Shown here in pieces: positions 44,597 through 56,900 of a DNA stretch of 64,000 nucleotides. The notes under the pieces are model-generated. The model ran no database searches. It saw only the letters and a list, made by a program, of their open reading frames with translations, and was not told the origin of the DNA. Position 1 is the first letter of the stretch. Each line of letters begins with the position of its first letter. A program made the translations under genes and the position numbers. Location: the NCBI RefSeq assembly GCF_015706575.1, contig NW_024037063.1, positions 17,608,927 to 17,672,926 on the forward strand, in the 5' to 3' direction. Source of the DNA: Patiria miniata. Lineage: Eukaryota; Echinodermata; Asteroidea; Valvatida; Asterinidae.

Positions 44597-47500
44597 ATTA
44601 ATTATCAACTCATTTATGGTTGACCGAAATCGGTCAACCATAGCGCCGATGATCTTTGCTGAAAAGCATGCACGTGTTGGTTGGTAAAAAAAAATCCTCG
44701 TCGAAATTTTCCTTGGAGATAATTCAAGGTGTTACACTAGCGTTTGCAACAACAGGCTGAAATTTGAACTATACTTAGATGATATAAGTACAGTGTTCAA
44801 CTAATCATAAAATAACAACCGGAGTAAATTCCTAAAAAAAATTTAATAAATACATAGATTTGGGAAATGTTTCGAACGATTTCTACCAGATTTGAAGGTA
44901 AGCTTTACCAGTAACCAGTACTGACGTTTCGCCATCGATTACGGCGATTTGTTAACTGACATGAAGTTTAGAATTTCTTCTTCCGTTATAATTTAACATT
45001 CACCCATTCTGAACATATTTTCTGAGAAACACAACTTTCAAAAAGGCCACGTTTTGGTTTCATGAATTTCACTGCTCTGTAACAGCGTCTAAGTACGTGA
45101 TCGGATTAGCTTTGCTTAACAATCGGCACGCTTTCGCAACCACACATCTAATTTGGTGAACAAATCACATGTGGTAAGCGTTATATATTAGAACGATCTG
45201 TTATAGGTCGAAAAGTTTTGGCTGAAACAGCAGCGGAACATGTCATTCCATTTGAAATAAACATGTCCATATGTAATTTTTGAAATGTCGGATATTTGTC
45301 TGTTTTGTTAGAAACCAAGTGATTTTAGCCATTAGGCAGACCTACTTTGGAATAATAAATCGATTTTTAAATCGATGTATTTATGAACATGATAGGGACT
45401 ACATTTTGCTTTCGCTGAATAAAATGATTTGTACAAAATGTCTATTTTGCTGTAAAAAGGAATGTCTGATTACATCAGAATTTTATTGATCGAGCATTAA
45501 ACAGGTAATCTGGCAATACATGCGCAAAGTCAGTATAGTGGCATCTAAATCAATGTAACAAGTTTTTATTAATAATTCTGTTAATAAATATATCAATAAT
45601 CTTTAAATGAAATTTCAGTGATTAGATAATTATTACAATTGTCAATAGACCTTTTATACGAGTGTCAAGTTTCTTCCACCTGTATTTAACGTAGACAATT
45701 TACAGACAATAATCATTCCTGACGTCTTCTGTCCATTTTTTACCGCTAAAGTACAATTTTAAGCCCAAACTAATCATGACAAGAATAAGACCTTACTTTT
45801 GAATCTTTCAAAGCATGTAAAACACACAAGCACCATATCCTCCTATACACTGCATAACAGACAAATCTGTAAGAGGGTAACACTGTCATTCAAAAGAAAA
45901 AGATTTCTTTGTAACTAATCTTCATCATTCGAAATCTGACATGATTCAACACTTTAGTATTGGCTTGATATAGGAATGACTAGCCAGCACTCACACTAGC
46001 ACGTTTGTTTATGGTGTAAATCGAGTATTTTCTTTTGCTCCTCTTCCCTTTTCCTTTGTTTGTACTGACTTATTGGCAACAGCTCTCATTAGTTTTGTAC
46101 ACGTTTTCTAATCGAGTTCGTCCTCGATTTGGTTCCCATCCTCGATTCACCGATGATGTTGCACGTGTGTCCTCGATTTACACCATAAACAAACGCAAAC
46201 CCACAAACCGCCATATCTTACATACCTACTGTGGAAAATCCTATGTATTCGTGTAGCTAAGAAAAACCCGGACAAAAAAAATTCAACTCAACTTTTTATC
46301 CTGATTTCTTTGAGTGTACCTCTTCATTTGGCAAACGATAAACCTAACCCAAAATGCCTCTATACCTCTTTCCCAGAGAGGGGGGAAGCCTAGTGTGGAC
46401 GTGGGCAAGTCCACAAAGTGTTCACACTTCTAGCATCCTGTGGACCTCTTTTGTTCACAGGTCCACGAAGAGTATGTAAGGTTTAGAGCATGTTTACTTT
46501 TGAGGTCTACCAGATGTTCCCCAATACCTATGTTTCCCAAAATCCTTTAGGTTACGGTTAGGGTTGGGGAACATCGGTATTGGAGAACATCGGTATTGGG
46601 GAACATAAATGTAGGTATGCACCCTGTACCTTTACATGAATGGTGTGGACGATCCATTGCTTTCGTGCAGTTAAAAACTATTTGCTAAAAAAATGTGGCC
46701 GCTCGCACTGAACATTTTTTTAGCAAAGTGAATGTTCGACCTGGTTTCCCTTTCATAACCCTAACCCCAAATGCCTCCAGACCTGTTTTCATAAAGTGCA
46801 ATGCGTACTGTGTGGACCTGCATAAGTCCGCATAATTATCCTTTACCATACACTGTGTGGACATCTTTTGTTTACAAGTCCACACAGTGTATGCAATGCT
46901 TACTCAGACTGGTTTGCTAAACTACCGAGGACACACAAATGTAGTTCCCTTTTTACCTTTTTTGACATTCCCATAAGGTTTATACACACACACAAATACC
47001 AGAGCGGACTCAGGCTCTTGTGTTAATTGTTAAATTAATAAGTAAGTTTTTGTTAAGTCCTGAGTTATAGAGGATTACATGTACACAGGAAAGTCTCTTT
47101 ATAGTATAGCTGTGGCACTGGACTGCACAGCTCAGCCGCTAGACACTTCAAATGAGTTTGGTGTCATAGTTAAGTTTAACTGATTCGACTTTTGGATTTC
47201 TGTAGATGCAAGATACTCCTTTGGAATGTTTCGTTGCAAACATTATGTACAGGGTGAGTAAAATAAACGAAACCAAAATTTCGGGACTATTGTTTTAATG
47301 AAGTTCTCCATGTAGCACTTTCAAAATCTAGGAAATGAAAGCCCAATTCATAAACTTTCTTTCAGTACAAGAATCATTCAAATCACTCAAGTACTTTTCC
47401 AGTTACGTAATTTTATGCATAACCACCGTTTTAAAGTTCTGTCCATGAATCACAAAAAAGGTGTGCGTTCTTTCAGCAAAACGAAAACAATTCACAAGCA

Positions 47501-48192
47501 TCCTATGTGATACCAATGTATACCAATGTGCACAGGCACAGTTAAAATACCAAACTGGCTTATTACGAAGGACTAACATGTACACGTACATCCCTGTTTA
47601 TTACTTCCCACAAACTCAGAACAAATATCAAAAATAATACCATGATACAACAATACTATTGTTGTAATGTGATAAAGTGCATCCTTAGACACACAACAAA
47701 ATTGGACCCCAGATTTCAAGTACACGTTCTCCTACATGTAGATGACAATGTGTTCAGCCTCTACACAATTTTTTTTACAGATATCAAACCTTAGCTTGTA
47801 AGGTAGTGTATACAAAATGTTCTACAAATGAGTGTCAAAATGTAAATTTATAAACTTAAAACATATAAATATCTGACGTTATGTGAAAATAATTAGATGG
47901 TTAACATTTTCCTTAATTTTTCTATTTGGCAAACGCCATCATACATCCATCTTCGTTTTCTGTAACGCAAGCATGAGAAAATGCATTAGGAACACCCTGC
48001 GATAGTGTATTTTCCATACAGGAACTGAAGGAAATACTTTGTTCGCGGTGAAGGTTGTTTGGCGTTGGAGTACTTAGACAAAGATTAAACAAATTCTAGG
48101 ACTTTTCAGGTTAACCAGTTAGGAACCCTGAATAAGCCATTTGCAAGTTAAATTTGAATAAAATCTGGAACGCTGACTTAATCCAATGCTTT
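44597..48192. other. Duplicate of 25982-29577
   Basis: Contains only the duplicated foldback (46002-46196) and the repeat pair (46331-46905). No gene is supported. Confidence 0.5.
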
Positions 48193-48750
48193 GCACATTT
48201 TAACTTTGCATTCTCCCGACCAAAGAGACTGTTACTACATCACGTGATTCGGGGCAAGCCTTATGCTAGCAACCCCCAACTCCGGAATGGTCTGGGGTCT
48301 TTGTGCCATTCTCACCCATTGTGAGCGATGTATTGATGCTGAGCGTCTCTTACGTAACTATGCAAGAGCTTGCCCCGAATCATGTGATTAGTAACAGTGT
48401 CTTTGGTCTGGAGAATTCAAAGTTAAAATGTGCCAAGCATTCTGAGCAAGTCAGTGTACCAGATGTTATTGAAATGTAAATTCCAAAGGGTATAGGTTAC
48501 TCGCAAATGGCTTATTAGGTCCAAAAGTGTTCCCCCACTACACCTGTTACTCGCAAGAGCATGAAAGCCACTGCAGATACACAGAGCTAAACAAGATGAA
48601 GTCAAGCCAGTCTATGAAACTTTGGCACTACAGGATTTTGTTGCGCCATGTCACGTTTTACACACTCAATGATATCAAATTGATATTATCGCGCGACAAA
48701 AAACATTGCATACATGTACGTATTTCACAAGTGCTTTAACTAATTGGTTG

Positions 48751-48846
48751 TACAAAATAGATGCAAAAATAATTACAGAGGTGCAGAAATATCGTGAATT
48801 GTACGACACATCTAACAAAGATGACAAAGACATCGAAAGAATATAT
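48751..48846 (+). pseudogene. MADF-domain-like fragment, copy 2
   Basis: Duplicate of 30136-30231 with identical translation across the fragment. Confidence 0.45.
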
Positions 48847-49245
48847 ATGAGAGGAAATTGCCACATTTCGCAAATCGCGCAACACAGCGTATATTTGTTC
48901 ACAAATGCACCTTTGCGACATTGCCGCGAAAAATAGTCAGTGCGACAAAAGTGCGTATGGGTAAATTGTAAACTGTTGAATGGCATGGTGCCAGACTATT
49001 TATGCGTTCCAAGCCTCACTTTACATTTTTTTTTAAATGTGGCTTAAAACATTAGCGTATAATTTATTTACAAATTTTAAATTATTCATCAGAGCATACT
49101 GGTATTAATTTGTAATTAACTTTATTTCATTACTCTCATTTCTATACGCAACTTCCAAAAACGAAGATTTTACGCTGCTTTCAATTTAATATGGCTGACT
49201 CCTGAATAAAGCCTATAAGTGCGCTTGAAATTTCTAACATCCCAG

Positions 49246-49385
49246 TGCCAAAATTCCAAAGACTTTTTGGACTGGTCTTGTTGGAAGTGCTCTCTACCTA
49301 TGCAGCCGCTTCACTGGGCCTGCCATCTGATGTAAGCATTATAGAGGCCCTGAAAGACTTAGAAATCCACTTTGAAAATAAATAA
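49246..49385 (+). CDS. Possible terminal exon, copy 2
   Basis: Duplicate of 30631-30770, still open, stop TAA at 49383-49385. It sits at the edge of the highly identical tract. Confidence 0.3.
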
Positions 49386-49479
49386 AACTGCTGCAAACTG
49401 CTTTCTGACTGGATTGACCAGAAATAAACAAATATGAAATCAAAAAAATTTCGGGTGGCCTGATGTTCCGATCTAATAA

Positions 49480-49995
49480 AGGGAATATACATCATTTGCT
49501 TTTGCTGTAATTTTCAGAAATGGATGGAATTGGGGGGTTGGAAATATATAGCAAATATAGTTACACTGACTTTTTTTGAGCTTTTGGTTTCGAAAATGCT
49601 ATAAAAACCAAGAAAAACAATCATTTTCCTGTAGTCTGGTTCCCTGACTCCATTTAAGAAGAAACAGAGCAATTTACATACATTGGGGAACTGTAAGGTC
49701 AGGGAACCAGTCTAGCTGGCTTGTTTTCGTTTATAAGTGTGTAATCCATTGCAAACAAGTGCGATGGTCAACTGGGGCCAATATTTGAAAAAAAAGCCAG
49801 TTTTTTCCAACGCTGGTCGGCCGACCAGCGTTGGAAATTGATACAAAAATACCACTTTTCTTGAAAATGACAGTATACCAGGTGCCATGATTTTACAGGA
49901 TGCTTTACACTGTCATTCACTAACAGTCCAGCAAGGTATTTCAAAATGATTTGGTAGTTTTATTTTTTGATGTTTGCAAATGTTGTATTTTCCCT
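49480..49995. mobile_element. TTAA-type MITE, copy 1
   Basis: 516 bp, ends AGGGAATATAC / TATTTTCCCT, with TTAA on the right and a degenerate version on the left. It holds a 32-bp perfect palindrome centred on GGTCGGCCGACC (49805-49836). Absent from the matching site in copy 1 of the duplication (30870). The TTAA target and CCCT ends suggest a piggyBac-type mobiliser. Confidence 0.8.
49959..49964 (-). terminator. Candidate polyadenylation signal from MITE
   Basis: AATAAA on the minus strand, about 115 nt past the transporter stop codon and inside the MITE. The variant ATTAAA also occurs at its edge (49995-50000). No canonical signal lies between the stop codon and the MITE. Confidence 0.35.
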
Positions 49996-50079
49996 TTAAT
50001 GAGATCTTCTACACAGGCAAAAATCTACTTTATCAGTTACTATGAGGATTTAAAACAAAGAGGCACTACATGTGATCGT

Positions 50080-50933
50080 TTATAGAGCTGTGCAGGCCAC
50101 TTCTTGTATCCCATGAACAAGCACAGTTGGGGGTAGGTCTGCGGTAAGTGCATCAAGATGCCTAATGTAATCAGGCTGCTGTGAACTATCTGTTGGTGGC
50201 AGAGGAAGATAGCAAAAGGTGACTACTGTCTTGGTAGACTGCTCCTTGATCATGTCGTTGACTCCTTGTATGTAGCTGCTGGATACCTGGGAGTAGACCA
50301 GCCTTGCATGACCGTGGTCGGTACTCGGCACGGAGTCCTCCCTCATGACAGCTAGCCGGTTGACGTTCTGCTTGCCTACTGTAACGATCTGGGCCTTGAT
50401 GCGGACGTCGTTCAAGAAACCCTCCAGCTTCTCTCGTCGATGCTGGACCACAGCAGGCTCCTCGTCCTCACTGGTGCACAGGAAGACACGGAGGAGGGTG
50501 TGCTTACGCCAGACACGCACCATGTGGAGCACACAGGCCAGCTGCAGGAGGAAGATGCAGGCTGTGTCTAGGTAACCGCTTGTCTCCGGCTTGAAGAAGT
50601 TGATGGGCCAGACATCTACAAAACCAGGCTCCTTGCTCGCTGCGAGGGCATCACGGTCAAACTTGCTGAAGTGGCGGGTCAGGCAGACGTTCTTCCTAAG
50701 CCGGATACTGTCGTTGATGATCATGACGTATTCCTCCACGCTCAGACGGTTTGCGCTGTTGGACGGCCGCACCGGATCAAACGCATTCATGAGCAGTCCA
50801 CTTTCCTCATCAATCCCAGAATCCTCGGTTATCCCGAAGGAAGGGCTTTGACCCCACACACGGCATTTCTCGAAGGAGTCTTTGGAGGGGGCGTTGTCAT
50901 GGAAACCAAGGATAACTGTGTTTGGTTTCATCC
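50080..50933 (-). CDS. SLC12A9: SLC12A9 terminal exon
   Basis: 284 codons from [12 protein letters not shown] to the stop TAA at 50080-50082. Contains the regulatory C-terminal domain: [28 protein letters not shown], a hydrophobic stretch, [10 protein letters not shown] and the ending [13 protein letters not shown]. The start follows acceptor ...ttttcaaaag. Upstream in-frame Met/Phe codons belong to the intron. Confidence 0.97.
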
Positions 50934-53900
50934 CTTTTGAAAAAAAGAAAAAAAACATCCAGGAGACTTAGTGAGAACTTGAATCAAAGACTGCAGAACA
51001 AAGACAGCTTTGGTATATAAATTTTGGGGAAAAACAATAAAATTTTATGCAGGAAAAAGAACTCTAAGATCCTTGAGAAATATAAAAATTGTCTTATTTT
51101 TCTGATTGTGCCTCTATTGAAAAAAAATACTGCAAGTAAAACTTCCGCGATCCCCCTGGCATCCTGGCAGTTTGTATACATGTACATGTACAGGCAGTTA
51201 CGGGTATCAGTTCTCAGTTGAATGGGGAGTTTGGGTTGAATGGAGACTTTCGGTGAGACACCGGACTAACATATGTTAGAATCATTGATATCTCTCCAGA
51301 GACCTCATAAATATCCACATTGGAAAGGATTCTTTTGACGTCGGCCTTCTCTCCACAGACCTCCTTTCAAGTTTGGTTGAGATTGATGACTGAACTTTAC
51401 AGTGAAATGGAGCACACACACAATATCGCAATATCCCCCTGTCTGGCTTGAAAGCCAAGGGGATAAAAAAGCCATTAATACTTACCTCCGAGTCCCGATA
51501 TCCTAATGAGATGCTGGACTCCCTCTCGTATGGTGGACGCCAACGTCAGCTCAGTGAAGGCTTTGACTTTGAGTTTTTCCACCAGGACAATCCAGGCCGG
51601 GTACTCTTTCTGCACAGGATCTGCATACGACTCATCAAGGTTTCCTAAGGAGCATGTTAAAAATCAATATGTCAGTTTGGTTAACCCTAACCTCGCCAGC
51701 CACAACACAGTGCGTCCGGTGGGAAAGTCTGGTGCCCTTTGGTGCATTCAGCTACCAACACCAGTGCATAAACCGGCCACTTCTGAGACACTGAGAGCTA
51801 GTCCCATTGAACAATGCCACAGTTGTATCCTGCTGCTTTCGGCTACAACAGACTCTGAGGCAGTTTGGCCTTGAGACTATTGACTTGATGGATCTTGCTG
51901 CACTGGGCAGGCTTCTCACTTAGACAAATGTTGCATGTTGCTGCGTTTGGCAGCGTTTCTAGCCCATACCCTGGAGAGTTAGGGTTAATGGAGAAATGCA
52001 TTAAGCTGGAGAACACTAGCTACTTAATTTTTGCCATCCTTTTTCCAATAAAATCTGTACTACAAGATTGAGGAAGGGAAATTCTTTGAATCTTCTTCGA
52101 ATAGTAAGACTTAAGATTTGTAATATTTCCACAGAGATTCATTATGAAATCAGTGCTATAATGGGACAATGAGCTCAATGCATGACCTAAACAGGTACCG
52201 GTGTATAACCTTAAAAAAGCCAAGTTATTCTAGATTTAATGACACAACTAAATTATTCTGATCAGGGCAGTTTATGGAAATTAATCCTGGGTGGAGAGTG
52301 GCAAGTAGGGATAAAGTGGCTTGCCCAAGGACACAACATACGGCCAGCGGCTGGATTTGAACCCCTGCCCCTCTGATCATGAGTCACGTACCTTACCACT
52401 AGGCCACACTCCCCTTATTGCAGATAAATTATACCAATTATCCCAGATCAACGACTCTTGGTGTACTTACCTTTTTTAACGTGACCAAGGATGTACAGCC
52501 CACTTTTCTTCATGTCGTTGACAAAGCGAATCAATTCACAGCATGAGCGAGGATTGGCCACCAGGAGAAGCATCTGAGGACGCCAGAATTTGACGTGGTC
52601 CTTCCTTGCGTCCAAACGCAGAAGATACTTACGCACCTTCAAACAAACAAAATCAATAACAAGGCTAGTACTATTCTACTACTCTGGTATCCACATTCGA
52701 GGTTTGCAACGGATCTGCCACTCGTCATGATTTTACACAACTTGAGCTAACCCAAACCAACCCAGAAATCAGGGGCCAATTTCACGGCACTGCTTAGCAC
52801 AAAAATTTGCTTAGCACAAAAATAGTCTGGCTTATAAAGCAGGTTACCAGCCAAAACTCCATGTGATTTTCATGCTAAGCAAACAACAGCTGAATACTGA
52901 TCACGAGCAATATACATCACGTGGAGTTTTGGCTGGTTACTGCTTTATAAGCCAAACTATTTTTGTGCTAAGCAAATTTTCATGCTAAGCAGCGCCGTGA
53001 AATTGGGCCCTGTGCTGTACTACTTGTACTCATACTTGAACTCATGAAAATGTACCTGCACTCATACATAGTCACAAGAAAGGAATTACCCATATGCCTA
53101 ATTGTGCTTGTGCCCATGACAAAGTAAATGTACTTGTACTCTTGCAAATTTTGTCGCGCAAGAATTATAACAATTTTAAGAGCTATATGCAGGAAAAGTT
53201 TTGTGCTGTTTTCGAGTTTTCAACTGTATGGGAGGCTTCTGCATTTGTTTAAATGTATAGTCCATCATTTGTCATTTGTGCATTTTTTTTTTCGTTTGAA
53301 GCAACAAAAGTGCTCAAAATCTAAAGAAGGGTGATTAACAACTAATATGATGAAGTTTCAGCTCAGTGAATGCTGAATATTCCGAGAAAACAATATTCTA
53401 GGATCTCGATTTCAATTCAAAAGTTGCCAAGTCATGTTTTGAATTCAGCGTCCAAGACATGTTCTCGTTCAGCTGATAGTTGCGCGATGTCAGGCACTGA
53501 ACCGATGAATTATAGCAACTGCACGCGTGTGTGCGCCATGACAATGCTTGCGTGCACCACTCGCAGGATCGCCCAATAAGAAACTAACGGATGTTTTCAA
53601 AAATGCTTTTTATCCTCTTATTGGTTTCTTTCAAATGACAGCATGCCAAAAAGAATAATTTCACAGGGAGTTTAATGCCATTACTATCTTTAAACGAAGT
53701 ATGCATGTCAACAATAATTTTGCCAGTTACTTTTTGGATAGCTGCAAATGATATGCTCTACCCCTGAAAGTATGTGACACATTGAAATGTCCTCCTACTA
53801 GTGGGAAGTACTCGTCCTTGTACTCGTCATGCAGTACATTTTTGGTATTCATACCTGTTCTCATGGTTTGGTACTCGTACTCATGGTAAAGTAATCTTAC

Positions 53901-56900
53901 GCATAGTTGTACTCATGGCTCAAGTACTCAAACTCAAGGCAAAGTACTCATACTTCAACCTCGTCCCCAGGGTGTCGAGCAGTACGCGCCCACCACTACC
54001 TGCTCTCTCACCCTGGTATTGGATCATTTGCATGTGCAAGATTTTTGCACACTATGCAAATGAGGAACAGTCTGGTGCCTGGATATGCGTTACATATTAG
54101 CGTTTGTTTTTGTATGCGGTGTCTGGGGTAAAAACAAGAGTCAATTCGTCGCAGCGCGAGCACGGCGTGAGTTTCGAAAACACGATTTTTGAAATCAAAC
54201 TGTTACGATCTTATCGAGACAACATGCAGTATCATATTTCATATTAATATGAGCAACTTGGGAAAGGAAATTCGTATTTTCGAGAAGGCGTGGACGAATG
54301 ATCGCGAAAACATGTGCTGCACGTTGTGAATATATAGCACCAAGTACACGATAAAAATCCATTACTAGCCAATTGCGGTATCCAATCAGGATACAGGAAG
54401 AAAGTTTCCTATCCAGGGTTTACTATTGGAAACGCGGTTGGAAATAAAGTAAGCACTGGGGACGAGGTTGCTCATACTTGTACTCGTACTTGTACTCATG
54501 GCAAAGTACTCATACTCATACTCCTGGAAGTGTACTCAACTACACCAATGCCACAAACCTGGTGGAATATGAGCGCCTGGGTGATGTAGCCCCACTCAGA
54601 CTCACTGATACGGAAGGAGTTGATGAGGAAGAGCACAATGAAGACCACAATGCTGATGGCTCCCCACATGGGATTGACCAGGAACATCATGACCAGGCAG
54701 CAGATGATGCCAAGCAGGGAGGTGTGCCAGGAGAAATATCGGAAGGACGGCCTACATGATAATCACATTCAGAGGAAGAAAGAAAATGGAAGGAAACAGG
54801 CTTGAAACCGTCACATCTAAGGTATACCTTGCTAACGGTTTCTAATTTTCTCTAAACAACAAATGCTTAAGGGTCCATGAAATGAGTTTTACACTCACAG
54901 CATATTTGTTTCGAACATCTATTCCTCTGGAATTTATACAAATTATGAGACATGCCTTTTTGGTTAGAATTTTTTGTGGAATGGACTTTTAAATTTTTAT
55001 AAAATGTTTCCTGCTTTTCCTGACATTGAGGGCGCTGTTGCTGAGATAACACTTGAGGAACAGCGTCTTCGGATTATAGTGTTTTCAAACTCTTCAAATT
55101 GAAACACAAAATATTATGCTCATTGAAAACTTTTGTGGAAAAAGATTTCTCATTGTCTTACTGTCATGTTCTGATACAAAAATGAATCACCTACAACAGA
55201 AAAGTAACCACAGCAAACCCCCCGAATTCTAGTGACTTTTTATGCTTATTAATCGCATGTAACACGGAAGTTCTGCCTTGAATGACATCACAGCTTTGCG
55301 TATAAATATGGAAACTTGCATTCGCATAAAAACCAAAAATGCACCCAAATATGACCGTTGAAATGGAAAAATGAAAAAATTATAAATAAAGTTAGAGGTG
55401 GAGTACATCATTTGTCATTTGTGCATTTTTCCTCATCTGAAGCAACAAAAGTGCTCAAAATCTAAAGAAGGGTGGTGAACAACTAACCTAATGAAGTTTT
55501 AGCTCAGTGAATGCTGTATATTCCAAGAAAACAATATTCTAGGATCTCCATTTCAATTCAAAAGTTGCAGAGTCATGTTTTGATTTGCGCCCGAAATCAG
55601 CGTCTGGGACACATTCTCATTCAGCCGAATTAGAGGTATTGTTGGAAATGGCCTTCAAAATATTAACATGCCAGAAGGAATAACTTCACAGGGAGTTTAG
55701 TGCCATTACTACCTTTCAAACCAAGTAAGATTTTCAACAATAATTTTGTCAGTTACTTTTTTGATAGCTGCAAATGATGAACTCTGCCTTTAAATGGTAC
55801 ACAATGGTACATTTCAAGGATTACATTAACAAATATATATACAGGGTGGATAAAAAAAAACCAATTGTGGTTTTTGTGGTGTCAATTGTCACAGAGTGAA
55901 AGGCTATGGTTGCCAATCAAGGCAGGTGGGAAAAAAAAAGATATTTCACTATGAAAAGTGGCACAAGTCTCTAAATAGACCCTTTCATAAAATTGGTCAC
56001 TGCTCAGTCAACCGTGAGTGTAAGGACATGACCAGGGTGTCATTTTAAAGAGGAGATTCAACCCTAACAGAGGATATCTCCCTTTGATTCACATGGGCCC
56101 TACTTCTGTTCCAATTAGCAATAATATCTCGGTTTCGGGTTTTTTTATACACCCTGTATATTTAACATGGCTGTAACAAGATTTACTATTTTTCTTTGAT
56201 TTCAGGGAAATACCTACCGAAAATTTGGAGCTGAAGCGACATCCATGGCCATACAAGCCAGGTTTGTGGCAGCGTAGGACAGCAAGAAGAAAATTGTGAC
56301 CAGTGGAGCAATAGCATTCAGCGATCTCATCAGCAGAACAAGCTAGGAAAAACAGGAGCAAATGTGCTGAAAGTGGTGGAATAATTATTTGCAAATGTTA
56401 ACATTACATCAAGTTCATAAGATGGAATTTTGCGTCGGGGTGATGTAAATCAAATTAGGTTTTGCCCTTCACCCACGTACAAACACTGTATACAGTGTTT
56501 GTACGTCGGTGAAGGGCAAAACCTAATTTGATTTACTTCAAGTTGCATTCCCTGTCCTCTGTAAAAAAAAAGTGTTTTTTTTTTCTATTAATAAATGTTC
56601 AACTTGTATGTTTTATTCAAACACCCCCCCCCCCTTGGATGTCTGCAACCTTAATGGACCCATGCGATTATTTTAGTATTATTTTCTAATGCTACCCTTC
56701 AAAATGCACCTTTGTGTCCCATTTATACCTATTTTCAATGTTTGGTTGGCCATTTTCAAGGGTATTCAGTACAAAATTCATTTGTCCACCAATTATCATT
56801 TTCCCTTCTATGAACTGATCAATACCCATTAAATACAATGAAACAAAAAACAACAGGACGTTATGGTTGCCCACCTCCATGAATGAACAAAAACTTGCAA

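Larger units (their letters stand above)
32255..49479. repeat. Segmental duplication, copy 2
   Basis: Partner of 12935-30896. All elements described there recur in the same order: LINE relic 33330-33612, MITEs, minisatellite, foldbacks, promoter modules, MADF-like fragment. It lacks the 13517-14208 MITE and ends at a separate MITE (49480-49995). Confidence 0.95.

Noticed and set aside
12935-49479. Two haplotypes joined by assembly error
   Set aside because: Not excluded, but the different exon 2 and exon 3 sequences, unit-specific MITEs and the microhomology junction argue for a real tandem duplication.
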